This document shows, in pieces, positions 6,761 through 6,874 of a DNA stretch of 6,874 bases. Each line of letters starts with the position of its first letter. The stretch's first letter is position 1. The position numbers and the translations under genes are program-made. The notes under the pieces were generated by a model. The model saw nothing but the letters and a program-made list of their open reading frames with translations, was not told the DNA's origin and searched no databases. Source of the stretch: Elusimicrobiota bacterium (GTDB lineage Bacteria > Elusimicrobiota > Elusimicrobia > 2-02-FULL-39-32); contig JAHFCA010000078.1 in assembly GCA_023249715.1 (NCBI GenBank), positions 1 through 6,874 on the forward strand. Direction: 5' to 3'.

Positions 6761-6874
6761 TTTTCTCAGCAATTTTTTATCTTATCTGGAGCATAACCCT
6801 AGAACCGACATTGGATTGTGGAATTCGACGAAAAATATGGGTCATCTTTCGACGCAAAAAGGTTCGACCGTACT
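6750..6874 (+). CDS. Start of an unidentified reading frame, cut by the right edge
   Basis: An ATG at 6750, overlapping the last 11 bases of the UbiD-type gene in another frame, opens a frame of 41 codons that runs without a stop to the end of the window. The peptide begins MGFNFLSNFLSYLEHNPR. A purine-rich GGAAAGG lies at 6741-6747 just upstream, close spacing for a Shine-Dalgarno but usable. The overlapping layout matches the other junctions here, and three TTCGAC copies (6824, 6848, 6863) fall in the same codon phase, each reading Ser-Thr. I do not recognise the family; no function is proposed. It could also be a chance open frame in a 3' flank. Confidence 0.45.
   Translation, partial: MGFNFLSNFLSYLEHNPRTDIGLWNSTKNMGHLSTQKGSTV

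Noticed and set aside
6761..6874. Intrinsic terminator after the UbiD-type gene
   Set aside because: The T-rich stretch AATTTTTTAT (6770-6780) has no GC-rich stem before it, and the region is covered by a possible coding frame.

Overview
The window carries five closely packed, co-directional genes on the + strand, plus the first codons of a probable sixth at the right edge. In order they encode a biotin-protein ligase (birA), valyl-tRNA synthetase (valS), a UbiA-type prenyltransferase, a UbiX-type flavin prenyltransferase and a UbiD-type prenylated-FMN decarboxylase. There is almost no non-coding DNA: 9 bases before birA (frame open to the edge), 15 bases between birA and valS, 9 bases between the UbiA- and UbiX-type genes, and overlapping start and stop codons at the other junctions. 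No RNA gene, CRISPR array, insertion sequence or convincing terminator is visible.

The last three genes form a functional set. UbiX-type enzymes make prenylated FMN, UbiD-type enzymes use it to decarboxylate aromatic acids, and the UbiA-type enzyme attaches the polyprenyl tail. The UbiA protein has the NRxxDxxxD and DxxYxxxDxxFD motifs with a GLxSxPxxxG stretch. The UbiD protein is of the long (about 600 residue) class with CWPxDGGxFIT and a DTLDFTGP-type motif. This suggests the late steps of futalosine-type menaquinone synthesis (mqnP, mqnM and mqnL roles: prenylation and decarboxylation of 1,4-dihydroxy-6-naphthoate) rather than ubiquinone synthesis, although no mqnA-E gene is in view to prove it. 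birA and valS are housekeeping genes that appear to share the transcription unit.

The organism is a bacterium of moderate GC content (mid-40s percent by eye). It probably respires with menaquinone. No T-box leader precedes valS, which argues weakly against a Firmicute. The phylum cannot be fixed from this window.

The most notable feature is a short palindromic repeat (6334-6407) inserted in frame within the UbiD-type gene. It adds about 24 residues of the HSGESxNP...LDSSFRGKD kind, the translation of a dispersed palindromic element seen in many Gram-negative genomes. It sits in the linker between two C-terminal modules that themselves look like an ancient internal duplication. Other points of note are a perfect TATAAT just before valS with no Shine-Dalgarno sequence, an expanded cysteine knuckle in ValRS, and an unidentified reading frame open at the right edge.
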